A program made the translations under genes and the position numbers. Below are positions 35,020 to 44,171 of a stretch of DNA of 64,000 bases, piece by piece. A model generated the notes under the pieces. That model was not told the origin of the DNA. It did not search any database and worked only from the letters and a program-made list of their open reading frames with translations. Origin of the DNA: CAZYHS01 sp964647545 (GTDB taxonomy: Bacteria; UBA10199; GCA-002796325; 1-14-0-20-49-13). Position 1 is the first letter of the stretch. Each line of letters opens with the position of its first letter. The stretch lies in contig CAZYHS010000001.1 in the NCBI GenBank assembly GCA_964647545.1, positions 62,001-126,000 on the forward strand, in the 5' to 3' direction.

Positions 35020-36063
35020 CTAACTTGACAGCGAAGGTGGCATCACTTCTCTTATATCCATGAAAATATTTTCTGCGCTGGAACCGAGAGTGCCTGCAAA
35101 CCGGCCCGTTTTGAACAGATCGAAAAAGTAGGGGCCGAGTATCTTTTTAAGCAGCTCAAGATCGGCGTCGGTGTAGTCTTCTATTTCTGTTATGGCTCTT
35201 TCGCCGTTTGGCGTCACCAGCATCCATTTGATCGGGCCGGCGGCGGCAAAACAGCTTCTTGGCATGTGCATTGTGTTCGAGCGGGCGATAACGAAGAAAT
35301 CTCCGTTCTCGTTTTTCATCCCCAGCTCGACAAAGAGCTGCTGATTGGGCGTGTGGAGTTTTAAGTACCAGTTGCCGACCCGTTCGTAAATTGATGTGTC
35401 CCAGAAGGCGCCGTTTCTCATGTCGTGAAAGCGGAGCGTAAGTTTTGCGTTTTGTCCGACACGTGCAATGGCTTCGTGCATCTTTTCGGGGCGTGCTTCC
35501 CAGTAGATGAAGGCGAACTTCGGATCTACCACAAGTAAAATAATGCGGTTGTGGCCATATTCGAACGGGATGTTGTGGACCCTTAACTGCTCTGCGTTCG
35601 ATTTCGGACCAAGTTCAAATTTCGATTCCGCCACGCGAAGCTCGCCGCCGTTTGGGTTGACGTCGCTTCTGTCGATAAGCCTCTCTTCGATGGTTGACTT
35701 AAATTTCGCAATTAACGGCTTTTTGGCCCTTTTTGGGGCTTTTATAGCTTTTTTGACCAGCGTTTTAGCCGATTTTTTAATGGTTTTTACGGTTTTTATC
35801 GCCTTTTTTACAGGTTTTGCCACTTTTTTGACAGATTTAACGGTCGTTTTAGCGGCTTTTTTAACCGCCTTGACGATTTTTTTAGGTTTATTCATTTTTT
35901 TAGCCGGCTTGACAGCTTTTTTCACAGCTTTTGCGACTTTTTTAATGTTCTTCTTGTCGGCTTTTTTTACACCTTTTTTCGTTAGGCTTTTTAACCCCTT
36001 TTTAGGCTTATTTGAACTCTTTGAAGAGGTCTTTTTAGTTGATTTTTTTAACTTTTTTGGCAT
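35020..36063 (-). CDS. DUF4912 protein with histone H1-like lysine-rich N-terminus
   Basis: The 347-residue product has two parts. Residues 1-125 are almost all Lys, Ala, Val, Ser, Thr and Pro in repeated KK and AKK steps, like a histone H1 tail; these repeats also make the DNA here poly-T rich on the plus strand. Residues 160-320 form a DUF4912 domain (RIILLVVDPKFAFIYWEA, then LTLRFHD, WDTSIYERVGNWYLKL), a domain often found near GH57 branching enzymes and perhaps glucan-binding. The gene is divergent from hutH and heads the glycogen block. The role of the basic tail is unknown: binding to DNA, RNA or polyphosphate are options. Confidence 0.9.
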   Translation of the reverse strand: MPKKLKKSTKKTSSKSSNKPKKGLKSLTKKGVKKADKKNIKKVAKAVKKAVKPAKKMNKPKKIVKAVKKAAKTTVKSVKKVAKPVKKAIKTVKTIKKSAKTLVKKAIKAPKRAKKPLIAKFKSTIEERLIDRSDVNPNGGELRVAESKFELGPKSNAEQLRVHNIPFEYGHNRIILLVVDPKFAFIYWEARPEKMHEAIARVGQNAKLTLRFHDMRNGAFWDTSIYERVGNWYLKLHTPNQQLFVELGMKNENGDFFVIARSNTMHMPRSCFAAAGPIKWMLVTPNGERAITEIEDYTDADLELLKKILGPYFFDLFKTGRFAGTLGSSAENIFMDIREVMPPSLSS

Positions 36064-36104
36064 GTTAGCCTCACTTTCTAAGTCAAAAAGGGTATAAAAT
36101 AACT

Positions 36105-37565
36105 ATGAGCAAAAAGCAATCAAAGAATTTGGTACTGGGGGGGGCTCCTCTGACGATTGAAGATTGCTGGGAGTTCGCCCAAAATCCCGGCAAAGTCGAA
36201 CTTCATCCAAGCGTTAGAGAACGTCTAGACACCACCAGAAAGGTCGTTGAAGAGTGCCTTACAGACGGACTTCCTCATTATGGTATTAATACCGGCTTTG
36301 GGAGCCTTGCCAATACACGCATTGCCGACGATAAACTTGAGGAGCTTCAGTACAACCTCGTCAGAAGTCATGCCTGCGGCGTTGGAGAGCCCTTTCCCGC
36401 CGACGTTACAAGGCTTATCATGCTTCTTCGCGCAAATGTTTTGGCGATGGGCCATTCCGGCGTTCGTTACCAATTGCTTGAGCAGCTGGTTGAGTTGATC
36501 AACAGCGGCAGCCTGCCGGTCATCCCTTCGCAGGGTTCTGTCGGTGCATCTGGCGATTTAGCGCCGCTTGCGCACCTTGCGCTTGCGCTGCTTGATCGTG
36601 GCGTGAAGCTAGAAGCAAAAGAGGGTTTGTCGCTCATCAACGGAATTCAGGCCTCTCTTGCGGTCGCAATCGTTGCGCTGCGCGATGCATGGAACGTCTT
36701 TGACCACGCCAACATGGCGTTGGCCCTTTCGGTTGAAGGAATGAGGGGCTCGGCGAAGCCTTTCGATAAAAGGATCGCAGATGTTAGACCGGCACAGTCG
36801 GGCCACGCCGAAATTTCAAAGCAGATTTTGGCAATGATAGCCGGAAGCAAAATAATCGCGTCACACAAAGGTTGCTCGCGTGTGCAGGATCCATATTCGC
36901 TTCGCTGCACGCCACAGGTGCACGGCGCAATTTTGGACACGCTCAATTACGTCACAAAAATTATTGAGGGCGAATTGCAAAGCTGCACCGACAACCCGCT
37001 GATTTTCGGTCGCGACATTATTTCGGGCGGCAACTTTCACGGAACTTCTATCGGTCTTGCGTGCGATTGTCTTGCGGCTGCATTCACGGCGCTGGGAAAT
37101 ATTTCCGAACGCAGAATTGAGCAGATGATCAACCCCAAACAGGGCGAGCTAAAATACAAATATCTTTCGTTCGACGCAGGTGTAAATTCGGGTTTCATGG
37201 TGGCGCACGTGACAGCCAGCGCTCTTGCAAGCGAGAACAAGGCGCTTTCACTTCCTGCGTCAAGTGATTCGGTGACAACAAGCGGCGGGCAGGAAGATTT
37301 TGTCAGCATGGCGATGTGGGCCGCGAGAAAATTGCAGCAGCTTGTGAAAAATGTCGAAAGCATAATTGCGATAGAACTTCTTTCGGGCGCTCAGGCCATT
37401 GACCTGCACGAAGAAAAACTGGAAGCGGGGGCGGGGACGAAAAAAATCTACTCCGCAATCAGAAAAGTTGTTCCGACTCTTGAGCGCGACCGCGTTCTCT
37501 ACATTGACATTGAAAAGGTCAGAGGTTTAATGACCGGTGGAAATTTAAGAAGTGAGGTTTTATGA
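36105..37565 (+). CDS. hutH: Histidine ammonia-lyase
   Basis: HutH turns histidine into urocanate. The 486-residue protein has the self-forming MIO prosthetic triad Ala148-Ser149-Gly150 in GSVGASGDLAPLAH, the tyrosine loop YGINTGFGSL (Tyr59) and the Ser88-His89 pair of histidine-specific enzymes. A TATAAA box lies about 10 bp before the ATG. No other hut gene is in the window. It overlaps marC by 4 bp. Confidence 0.93.
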   Translation: MSKKQSKNLVLGGAPLTIEDCWEFAQNPGKVELHPSVRERLDTTRKVVEECLTDGLPHYGINTGFGSLANTRIADDKLEELQYNLVRSHACGVGEPFPADVTRLIMLLRANVLAMGHSGVRYQLLEQLVELINSGSLPVIPSQGSVGASGDLAPLAHLALALLDRGVKLEAKEGLSLINGIQASLAVAIVALRDAWNVFDHANMALALSVEGMRGSAKPFDKRIADVRPAQSGHAEISKQILAMIAGSKIIASHKGCSRVQDPYSLRCTPQVHGAILDTLNYVTKIIEGELQSCTDNPLIFGRDIISGGNFHGTSIGLACDCLAAAFTALGNISERRIEQMINPKQGELKYKYLSFDAGVNSGFMVAHVTASALASENKALSLPASSDSVTTSGGQEDFVSMAMWAARKLQQLVKNVESIIAIELLSGAQAIDLHEEKLEAGAGTKKIYSAIRKVVPTLERDRVLYIDIEKVRGLMTGGNLRSEVL

Positions 37566-38134
37566 AAACATTTTTGCTCTGCTTCATTCCGCTTTTTGTC
37601 GCAGTTGACACGCCGGGCAATATTCCACTGTTTCTAGGCCTTACCGAGGGGATGAGCCCTCAGGCGCGAAAAAAAGTTGTTTGGCAGGCGTGCTGGACTG
37701 CGCTTGTTGTTTCGGTGTTGTTCATGATCGGCGGCAAATGGCTCTTCTCACTTTTGCACATCACAACCAGCGATTTCAAAATCGCCGGCGGTTTGATACT
37801 TTTGTTCATCGCCGTTACCGGTATTTTGCCTTTCAATCACTCCGAAAAATTTGAAGGTGTCGGTATTGTTCCGCTTGGCGTCCCTTTAATGATGGGACCC
37901 GCGGCGCTGACGACGCTCCTCATTCAAGTCGATCTCTATCCCGTTTGGTGGGTTTCGGCCGGCTTGTTGCTCAACATCGCGATTTCGTTTTTTGCATTTT
38001 ATTACAGCTGGCGGATTGCGAAAGCCTTTGGCACCAACGGCATGAAGGCTTTGTCAAAAGTCATTTCACTTTTCCTAGCCGCAATTGCGGTCATGATGAT
38101 CCGCGTCGGCATTCAGGAAGTGCTTGGAAGATGA
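37562..38134 (+). CDS. MarC-family membrane protein
   Basis: This 190-residue protein has six hydrophobic segments and the MarC pattern AVDTPGNIPLFLGLTEGMSP near the N-terminus and PLGVPLMMGPAALTTLL in the middle. MarC was once linked to multidrug resistance, but its role is unknown. It is coupled to hutH by an ATGA overlap, suggesting transport linked to amino-acid degradation, an inference. Confidence 0.88.
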   Translation: MKTFLLCFIPLFVAVDTPGNIPLFLGLTEGMSPQARKKVVWQACWTALVVSVLFMIGGKWLFSLLHITTSDFKIAGGLILLFIAVTGILPFNHSEKFEGVGIVPLGVPLMMGPAALTTLLIQVDLYPVWWVSAGLLLNIAISFFAFYYSWRIAKAFGTNGMKALSKVISLFLAAIAVMMIRVGIQEVLGR

Positions 38135-38303
38135 AGGGAAAAAAGTTTTGACATGACGCGGCATGCGTGCTAGGCAAGGGCCAGAGAGTCAAAAAGCCGG
38201 TTCAATTATTAGCAGTACCAAATAGCTGTTCAAAAGTTGGTTCGCAGTTCTAAGAAAAAAGAAGTAACAACTGTCAACGAATTTGAAATTTAGGAGTGAC
38301 TTC

Positions 38304-39242
38304 TTGAAGGGAAAAAGTAAGAAGCCAGCCTCATACAGTATCGTTATTATGCCTGACGGCCGTCAGGCTAAAAAAAGCTTTAAAGCTCCGCGTTGGGCTT
38401 TGGAGGCCTTTTTGGGCCTTTGCGGCCTTTGGCTTATCGCCACTTTTGTCCTTTTTGGCGGAATGATGTACTACCGCAGCCAATTTGCCGCCACAGGTGA
38501 GATTCGTCAGGAAAATGCCCAGCTCAAAGAAGATGCCGGACGAATCAACGAAAAACTTGCAGCGATGGAGCAGGAGGTCGGCAGGGCCAGCCGTCTTGCA
38601 AAACGACTTGAGACGGCTATCGGCGTACGGCGCGGCCTTAAAACAGGTATTGGCCCTATCGCCGAAGACGATCTTCCGAAGGCCAAAAAAGTTTCTCTAA
38701 AAGATGCTGTGGCCGCCAAGGGCGAGAAAATTTCTTTCAACGACGTCGAACTTAAAATGGACAAGCTCGACGAGATCGCTTCATCGGTTGAAATGCGCCT
38801 TACTCAGATTTACGAATACCACAAAGATAAATTGTCATACTGGGCGAGCGTTCCTTCCATCTGGCCGGTTCGCGGCTGGGTTACAAGCGAGTTCGGTTTC
38901 AGGTGTTCCCCCAAGGGAATCGGGTCGCGCTTTCATGAAGGTATCGACATAGCCGCGTCGATAGGCACTCCGATATATGCCTCCGGCGACGGAGTTGTTA
39001 CGTTTTCCGGTTACAAAAATGGACTCGGTAAGACGGTCATAATCGACCATGGTTTTGGGGTTTCAACGATTTACGGCCACAATTCTTCAAATCTTGTCAG
39101 GGCAGGTGACAGGATCAAACGAGGAACAAATATCGCAAGGGTCGGGCGTACCGGTCGCTCTACCGGCCCTCATCTGCACTATCAAATCGTGGTTGACGGA
39201 GTCAGCGTTGACCCAATGCGTTACATCATAGAGAATTTCTAA
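38304..39242 (+). CDS. M23-family peptidoglycan endopeptidase
   Basis: LytM/M23 peptidases cut peptidoglycan cross-bridges, or act as activators. The product has a membrane helix near residues 25-50, a coiled coil (about 60-95 and again before the domain) and a C-terminal M23 domain with FHEGIDIAA (zinc His and Asp) and GPHLHYQI (zinc HxH). The TTG at 38304 is preferred because AGGAG (38292-38296) stands 7 bp in front; a TTG at 38283 is also in frame. A TTGACA box lies near 38147. Confidence 0.92.
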   Translation: MKGKSKKPASYSIVIMPDGRQAKKSFKAPRWALEAFLGLCGLWLIATFVLFGGMMYYRSQFAATGEIRQENAQLKEDAGRINEKLAAMEQEVGRASRLAKRLETAIGVRRGLKTGIGPIAEDDLPKAKKVSLKDAVAAKGEKISFNDVELKMDKLDEIASSVEMRLTQIYEYHKDKLSYWASVPSIWPVRGWVTSEFGFRCSPKGIGSRFHEGIDIAASIGTPIYASGDGVVTFSGYKNGLGKTVIIDHGFGVSTIYGHNSSNLVRAGDRIKRGTNIARVGRTGRSTGPHLHYQIVVDGVSVDPMRYIIENF

Positions 39243-39246
39243 TTCC

Positions 39247-40509
39247 ATGCGCGCGGTAACATTAAGTTTCAATCATAGAGCGACTCCGCTTGCGCTTCGC
39301 GAAGCTCTTGCTTTTGCCCCGGATGTCATCAAAGAAATCACACTAAAATTTACAGGTTCTGAAGTCGTTCGTGAATGCATGGCTTTAGTTACGTGCAATC
39401 GAACGGAGTTTTATGCTGTCGGCCCCTGCGACGACGGCATAACCGAAACCCTGTTGAACGAACTGGCTTTTCGCACAGGCTTTTCAAGGGAAGAGCTAAG
39501 GCAGGCCGCCGAAATCAATTTCGCAAAGAACGCGCTAGTACATATTTTCAAGGTGGCTTCAAGTATCGACTCGATGGTTGTAGGGGAAGCGGAAATACTC
39601 GGTCAGTTTAAATCGGCCTATCAAGCGGCGGTTGAAAATCGCACGGTCGGGCCCTATTTGCACAAAATCTGTCATGCGGCGTTTCGTGCGTCAAAACGCG
39701 TGAGAACCGAGACCGATATCGCCAGACTGCCGGTTTCAATGGGGACGCTGGCGGTTGACCTTGCCGCCTCTTCGATTGGAGACCTTTCGGGAAAGACCGT
39801 GCTTTTGGTCGGAGCAGGAAAGATGGGACGTCTTGTTGCGACCCATTTGAAAACGCGTTTCAATCCCAGACTGCTTGTGACCAGCCGGACTATCGAAAGC
39901 AGCGAACTTGCCGCGTCGGTCGCCGGCGGGGCGCCCGTTCCGTTCGAAGAACTTGCCCGTGCAATTTCGGTCGCGGACGTCGTAGTGACATCGGCCTCCG
40001 GCGGTCAGTTGATAAGCGCGGAACTTCTGGCTCAATTCGCAAAAAAAGAGAGACTGATTCTTATCGATCTTGGCGTGCCGAGAAACATAGATCCTCATAG
40101 CTCAAAGCTTGGCAACGTCGTTTTGTTCAACATCGACCATTTCAACGGCCTCGCCGAAGGGAACCTTTCTGCCAGACGCGCCGCGGCGCTAATGGCCCAA
40201 AGCATAATTGACGTTGAGGCAAATGCCTGTTTTTCGGAGCTGGCGGGTTTGAAGCTCGTTCCGCTTATCGAAGAGTTGCAAAAACGTTCGACCGAGGTCG
40301 TCACTTGTGAGCTCGAGAGGATATTTACGCAATTTCCGGAGTTGTCCGCCAAAGAGATGGCGGCAATAACCGACATGGCTCGAAATATAGCCTCCAAGAT
40401 GGTTTCCGAGCCGGTCAGGCGCGCCAAAGAGGCGTTGGCCGTTTCACGCGAATCCCAGCACGATGCCATGAAAGATGCCGAGGCCATTCTAAAGCAGATT
40501 CTTTCATAA
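39247..40509 (+). CDS. hemA: Glutamyl-tRNA reductase
   Basis: HemA reduces glutamyl-tRNA to glutamate-1-semialdehyde, the first step of C5 tetrapyrrole synthesis. The 420-residue product has the catalytic Cys50 in LVTCNRTEFYAV, VGEAEILGQFK, the NADPH site VLLVGAGKMGR and the C-terminal dimer helices. It begins 4 bp after the M23 gene. No other hem gene is present in the window. Confidence 0.97.
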   Translation: MRAVTLSFNHRATPLALREALAFAPDVIKEITLKFTGSEVVRECMALVTCNRTEFYAVGPCDDGITETLLNELAFRTGFSREELRQAAEINFAKNALVHIFKVASSIDSMVVGEAEILGQFKSAYQAAVENRTVGPYLHKICHAAFRASKRVRTETDIARLPVSMGTLAVDLAASSIGDLSGKTVLLVGAGKMGRLVATHLKTRFNPRLLVTSRTIESSELAASVAGGAPVPFEELARAISVADVVVTSASGGQLISAELLAQFAKKERLILIDLGVPRNIDPHSSKLGNVVLFNIDHFNGLAEGNLSARRAAALMAQSIIDVEANACFSELAGLKLVPLIEELQKRSTEVVTCELERIFTQFPELSAKEMAAITDMARNIASKMVSEPVRRAKEALAVSRESQHDAMKDAEAILKQILS

Positions 40510-40552
40510 AAATTGCAAGCTTATACAAGTTATGTTAGGTGCTCTGGCAACT

Positions 40553-41599
40553 ATGCAAGGTTACAATGTTGCTGTTGTCGGCGCCACAGGGGTTGTCGGT
40601 GAAACGATGATCCGTGTGCTTGAAGAGCGAAAATTTCCGGTCGATCGTTTGCTCCCTCTGGCCAGCGAGGCCAGCTGTGGAAAAAATATCCGTTTCAAAG
40701 GGCGTGAAATTCCGGTCGAAAAACTCACGAAAGATTCGTTCCATGGCATAGACTTCGCCCTTTTTTCGGCGGGGGGCGAGATAAGTCTTGAGTACGCCAG
40801 ATATGCCGTGGCTTCAAATGCCGTGGTGGTCGATAATTCCGCGGCGTTTCGCATGGAAAAAGATGTGCTGCTGATTGTCCCCGAGGTGAACGGACACCTT
40901 GTAAAAAAGGGGACCCGTGCGGCGATAATTGCAAATCCAAATTGTTCGACAATCCAGCTTGTTTGCGCGCTCAAGCCCATTCATGACGCCGCGATAATCA
41001 GACGTGTCGTGGTTTCGACATACCAGTCGGTGTCGGGAGCTGGGCGGGACGCGATGATCGAACTTGCAAATCACACAAAGAATATTTCCCTGCCCGATAT
41101 CGTCGCCGCTTCGGGCGCTGCCGGCGATTGCGAACGAATCTCGTGCGCCGACTCATGTTTTGCGCATCCGATCGCCTTTGACTGCCTGCCCCACATTGAT
41201 AAATTCGAGCCCAACGGTTACACAAAAGAAGAGATGAAGGTCGTCAGGGAAACTCAAAAAATTCTCGGCGACGATTCTATCGCCGTGACCTGCACGGCGG
41301 TTAGAGTTCCGGTGTTCATAAGCCACTCCGAATCGGTCAACGTCGAGACGCTCAAAGAGCTTGCTTGCGAAAAGGCGAAAGAGATTTTGGCGAACGCCAA
41401 AGGGGTGGTCGTTTGCGACGATCCTTCTCGATCGCTATACCCGAGGGCTTTAGCCGCCGCAGGAAAAGACGAAGTATTCGTCGGCCGAATTCGCCGTGAC
41501 GAATCGCGCGAAAACTGCCTCAATATGTGGATAGTTTCCGATAACGTTAGAAAAGGTGCGGCGACGAACGCCGTTCAGATACTCGAACTCTTGATCTGA
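40553..41599 (+). CDS. asd: Aspartate-semialdehyde dehydrogenase
   Basis: Asd reduces aspartyl phosphate to the semialdehyde for lysine, threonine, methionine and diaminopimelate. The start at 40553 (MQGYNVAVVGATGVVGE) fits the NADP motif at the N-terminus; an upstream ATG at 40532 adds 7 residues. The catalytic Cys131 is in NPNCSTIQLV, and the substrate-site histidine motif HIDKFEPNGYTKEE is also present. Length (348) is normal. Confidence 0.96.
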   Translation: MQGYNVAVVGATGVVGETMIRVLEERKFPVDRLLPLASEASCGKNIRFKGREIPVEKLTKDSFHGIDFALFSAGGEISLEYARYAVASNAVVVDNSAAFRMEKDVLLIVPEVNGHLVKKGTRAAIIANPNCSTIQLVCALKPIHDAAIIRRVVVSTYQSVSGAGRDAMIELANHTKNISLPDIVAASGAAGDCERISCADSCFAHPIAFDCLPHIDKFEPNGYTKEEMKVVRETQKILGDDSIAVTCTAVRVPVFISHSESVNVETLKELACEKAKEILANAKGVVVCDDPSRSLYPRALAAAGKDEVFVGRIRRDESRENCLNMWIVSDNVRKGAATNAVQILELLI

Positions 41600-41626
41600 T
41601 TTTTTCTGCCTGCCATAAGGTGCTTC

Positions 41627-44170
41627 ATGACGAAATTTAAAAAAAATATCCGCCGTCTGATTTTTTTCGTCGCGGCATTTTGTGCCATTCATTCAAACGC
41701 ATTAGCGGCCTCTTATCCTGATTCGGTCGGAGCGGTGCTTAGTCTCGGCATTAGTCAGGCCATAGGCGGAATGGCCATCACTCAGAACAACCGCTATCTC
41801 TTCGTCGCCTACGGGCAGAATCTGAAAATGATAGACCTTGGCACCTTCGCGCTGGCCGAGGAGCAACCCCCCGAACTTACCGAAGAGGCCGGAACGCTAG
41901 GGGTCATCAAAGACCTTGCCTATTCGGCGGTCAACAATGAACTCTACGCCGTGCAGGACGACGGCGACCTGCTTATCTACAACGTCTCTAAAATTACGCT
42001 GCAGCCGAGCGTGATAAGAATACTCTCTTCGACGACCCTTTTTCCTCTGGCGATCGACGATACGGGAACAGAGCCGGTGCTGTACATCGGCGACAATACG
42101 AATAAGGCGGTTTATGTCTGGAAGCGTAGCGCCGGCGGCATCATAAACACCATTTCGCTGACACAGGTCCTTTCAAGCGTGACCAATTGGACGATGAACG
42201 ATCTGCTCTACGTTAACGACGTCGCCGAGATGTTCATGTCTGTTGGGGCCGGCTATCTTGTGTGGACGAACGAGAACGGCACAGGGGGCGCGACCCGCGT
42301 GGCGCTACCTTACGGATACACGGTCAATATGCAGGCTATGGCCGCTCTTCCGAACGGCACCAAAATTTACGCGATCGATTCGAGCGACAATAATTCTATC
42401 GAGATAGTTTCTACGGCGACGAACACGAGACAAACGCCAATTTCAATTAGAACGACCGACAACACGGAACTTATCGGCATTGCGACCTTCACAGGTTCGG
42501 ACGGTTTTGTGTACGGATATTGCTCGGGGCTCGACGGCGTTTCCGTGTGGGACACGACCAACGACACGATGATAGATCAGGCCACCGGCTCGTCGTGCAT
42601 TGATATAAGCCCAAGCGATACCTGCCAGCCGATACAGACAAGCTATTACGGGCCGCTTATTACGTCGGGAGACGGCTATATTTACATGTCGAGCGCCGGC
42701 GGAGAACTTGTGCTCCTTACCGAAAATCCGGTGATCGATATCGTGTCGGTGAAATATTTTGACGACGACGAAGAAGAGACCGACGCTCTCCATCAAGGGG
42801 GGACCGTTCAGATAACGTGGACTTCGGATCAGAACGGCTCATACAGAACATATGCCAACGGAAGTATAGATGAATCGGGCTCCGCGCTTACCGACATTAA
42901 CGGTGCTACCGGCGGAAGCGTTGTTGCGGGCGAAACAAACGTCACAACATTTGCCTACGACACAAATCAAAGTATTCTTGAAGAAGGGGACAACAATCTT
43001 TTCTTTTTTGTTGAAAATTCCGCAAAGCTTATCGGCCGAATTGCGGCGGTGGCCTTCGTCGATACTCCGCCTCCGGCCGTTGTCGTCACCGGAGCATCTT
43101 TCGGAAATACGCGCGCTTACATAACTTTTAACAGGCTCACTCCAAACGACATGAGCCATTACAACATCTACGCAGACACCGACCCAGACGCCGTGAAAAC
43201 AAAAAGTGCGACATCGGCAACAAAGGCACAGCCTTCAAGCGGGGCGCACGTGACCGCAGAAATTTCGGGACTGACCAACGGCACTCTTTATTATTTGGCG
43301 ATCGAAGGAGTTGACGAAGGGGAAAATATTGGGCCAAGAACTTATCTTCTGCCCGACGGCAGCCCGATTTCAGCCACTCCGCAAATCACGGTGGGCCCCG
43401 CCGGATTTAGCGGAGAGAAGGGGGGCTGTTCGCTCACGATAGAGGGAGAGTTTGATCCAGAGCAAGCTGCGTGCGTGTTGCTGTTGCTTATTTTTCCCGT
43501 CATCTTCAATTTTATAAAAAGATTTCCGGCCACATTTTTTGTGGTACTTGTGATGAGTTTGTTTTTAATGTTTCCCAAGCCGGCGCAGGCCGGTGGCACC
43601 GAAAATAATCCGCAATGGTGGTCAACTGAGTTCAAAGTCGGGTTTTGGATGCCGCAGGACAAGGTTACCAAGAAATTTTTCAATAAATGCTGCAATCTGG
43701 TTTACATGGTCAACGGCGGTTTTCTCTACGATGGAAAATATGGCATCGAGGGAGGCGTCGGCTTCATGTATGAGAATGGCTGGGCGCTGGGGTCGGCGAC
43801 GGGAGAGCGGTCGGGCGACCGCTTTAATTTCATAATGGTGCCGATGGAGACGACCGGAGTATGGCGCATGGACTACGCCGAAAATCAAATAGTCGTTCCC
43901 TACATAAAAGGTGGAATCGATTACGTTTACTATCGCGAGAGCGTGAAGGGGAGTGTGACTCAAGGTCTCAAAACCGGGCTTCATGCCGCCGGAGGAATGC
44001 AGTTTTCTCTGGATTTTTTTGATTCCGACGCGAGCCTTGAGAATGATTACGGGATAAACGATATTTATTTTGTGATCGAGGCAAGATACAACTGGATAAA
44101 CAGTTTCGGAAAGAAAGGGCTCGACCTTTCCAGCACGATCTACAGCGCCGGATTTCTGATGGAGTTCTAG
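41627..44170 (+). CDS. Propeller/FN3 surface protein fused to an outer-membrane barrel
   Basis: The 847-residue product has a Sec signal peptide (FFVAAFCAIHSNALA). Residues 35-365 repeat a beta-propeller pattern (YLFVAYGQNLKMIDL, VLYIGDNTNKAVYVW). Residues 475-570 look like a fibronectin-III domain. At 599-602 comes GGCS, then a hydrophobic stretch (617-630) and basic IKR, the layout of a C-terminal sorting signal. A second hydrophobic segment at 635-651 ends in PKPAQA-GG, like a fresh signal-peptidase site. Residues 660-847 look like an outer-membrane barrel ending in FLMEF. It thus reads like two secreted proteins in one frame. No family name can be given. Confidence 0.8.
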   Translation: MTKFKKNIRRLIFFVAAFCAIHSNALAASYPDSVGAVLSLGISQAIGGMAITQNNRYLFVAYGQNLKMIDLGTFALAEEQPPELTEEAGTLGVIKDLAYSAVNNELYAVQDDGDLLIYNVSKITLQPSVIRILSSTTLFPLAIDDTGTEPVLYIGDNTNKAVYVWKRSAGGIINTISLTQVLSSVTNWTMNDLLYVNDVAEMFMSVGAGYLVWTNENGTGGATRVALPYGYTVNMQAMAALPNGTKIYAIDSSDNNSIEIVSTATNTRQTPISIRTTDNTELIGIATFTGSDGFVYGYCSGLDGVSVWDTTNDTMIDQATGSSCIDISPSDTCQPIQTSYYGPLITSGDGYIYMSSAGGELVLLTENPVIDIVSVKYFDDDEEETDALHQGGTVQITWTSDQNGSYRTYANGSIDESGSALTDINGATGGSVVAGETNVTTFAYDTNQSILEEGDNNLFFFVENSAKLIGRIAAVAFVDTPPPAVVVTGASFGNTRAYITFNRLTPNDMSHYNIYADTDPDAVKTKSATSATKAQPSSGAHVTAEISGLTNGTLYYLAIEGVDEGENIGPRTYLLPDGSPISATPQITVGPAGFSGEKGGCSLTIEGEFDPEQAACVLLLLIFPVIFNFIKRFPATFFVVLVMSLFLMFPKPAQAGGTENNPQWWSTEFKVGFWMPQDKVTKKFFNKCCNLVYMVNGGFLYDGKYGIEGGVGFMYENGWALGSATGERSGDRFNFIMVPMETTGVWRMDYAENQIVVPYIKGGIDYVYYRESVKGSVTQGLKTGLHAAGGMQFSLDFFDSDASLENDYGINDIYFVIEARYNWINSFGKKGLDLSSTIYSAGFLMEF

Positions 44171-44171
44171 C

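Noticed and set aside
35700..36060. T-rich direct repeats as a possible CRISPR or satellite
   Set aside because: They are codons of the Lys-rich tail in a coding frame; there are no regular spacers.
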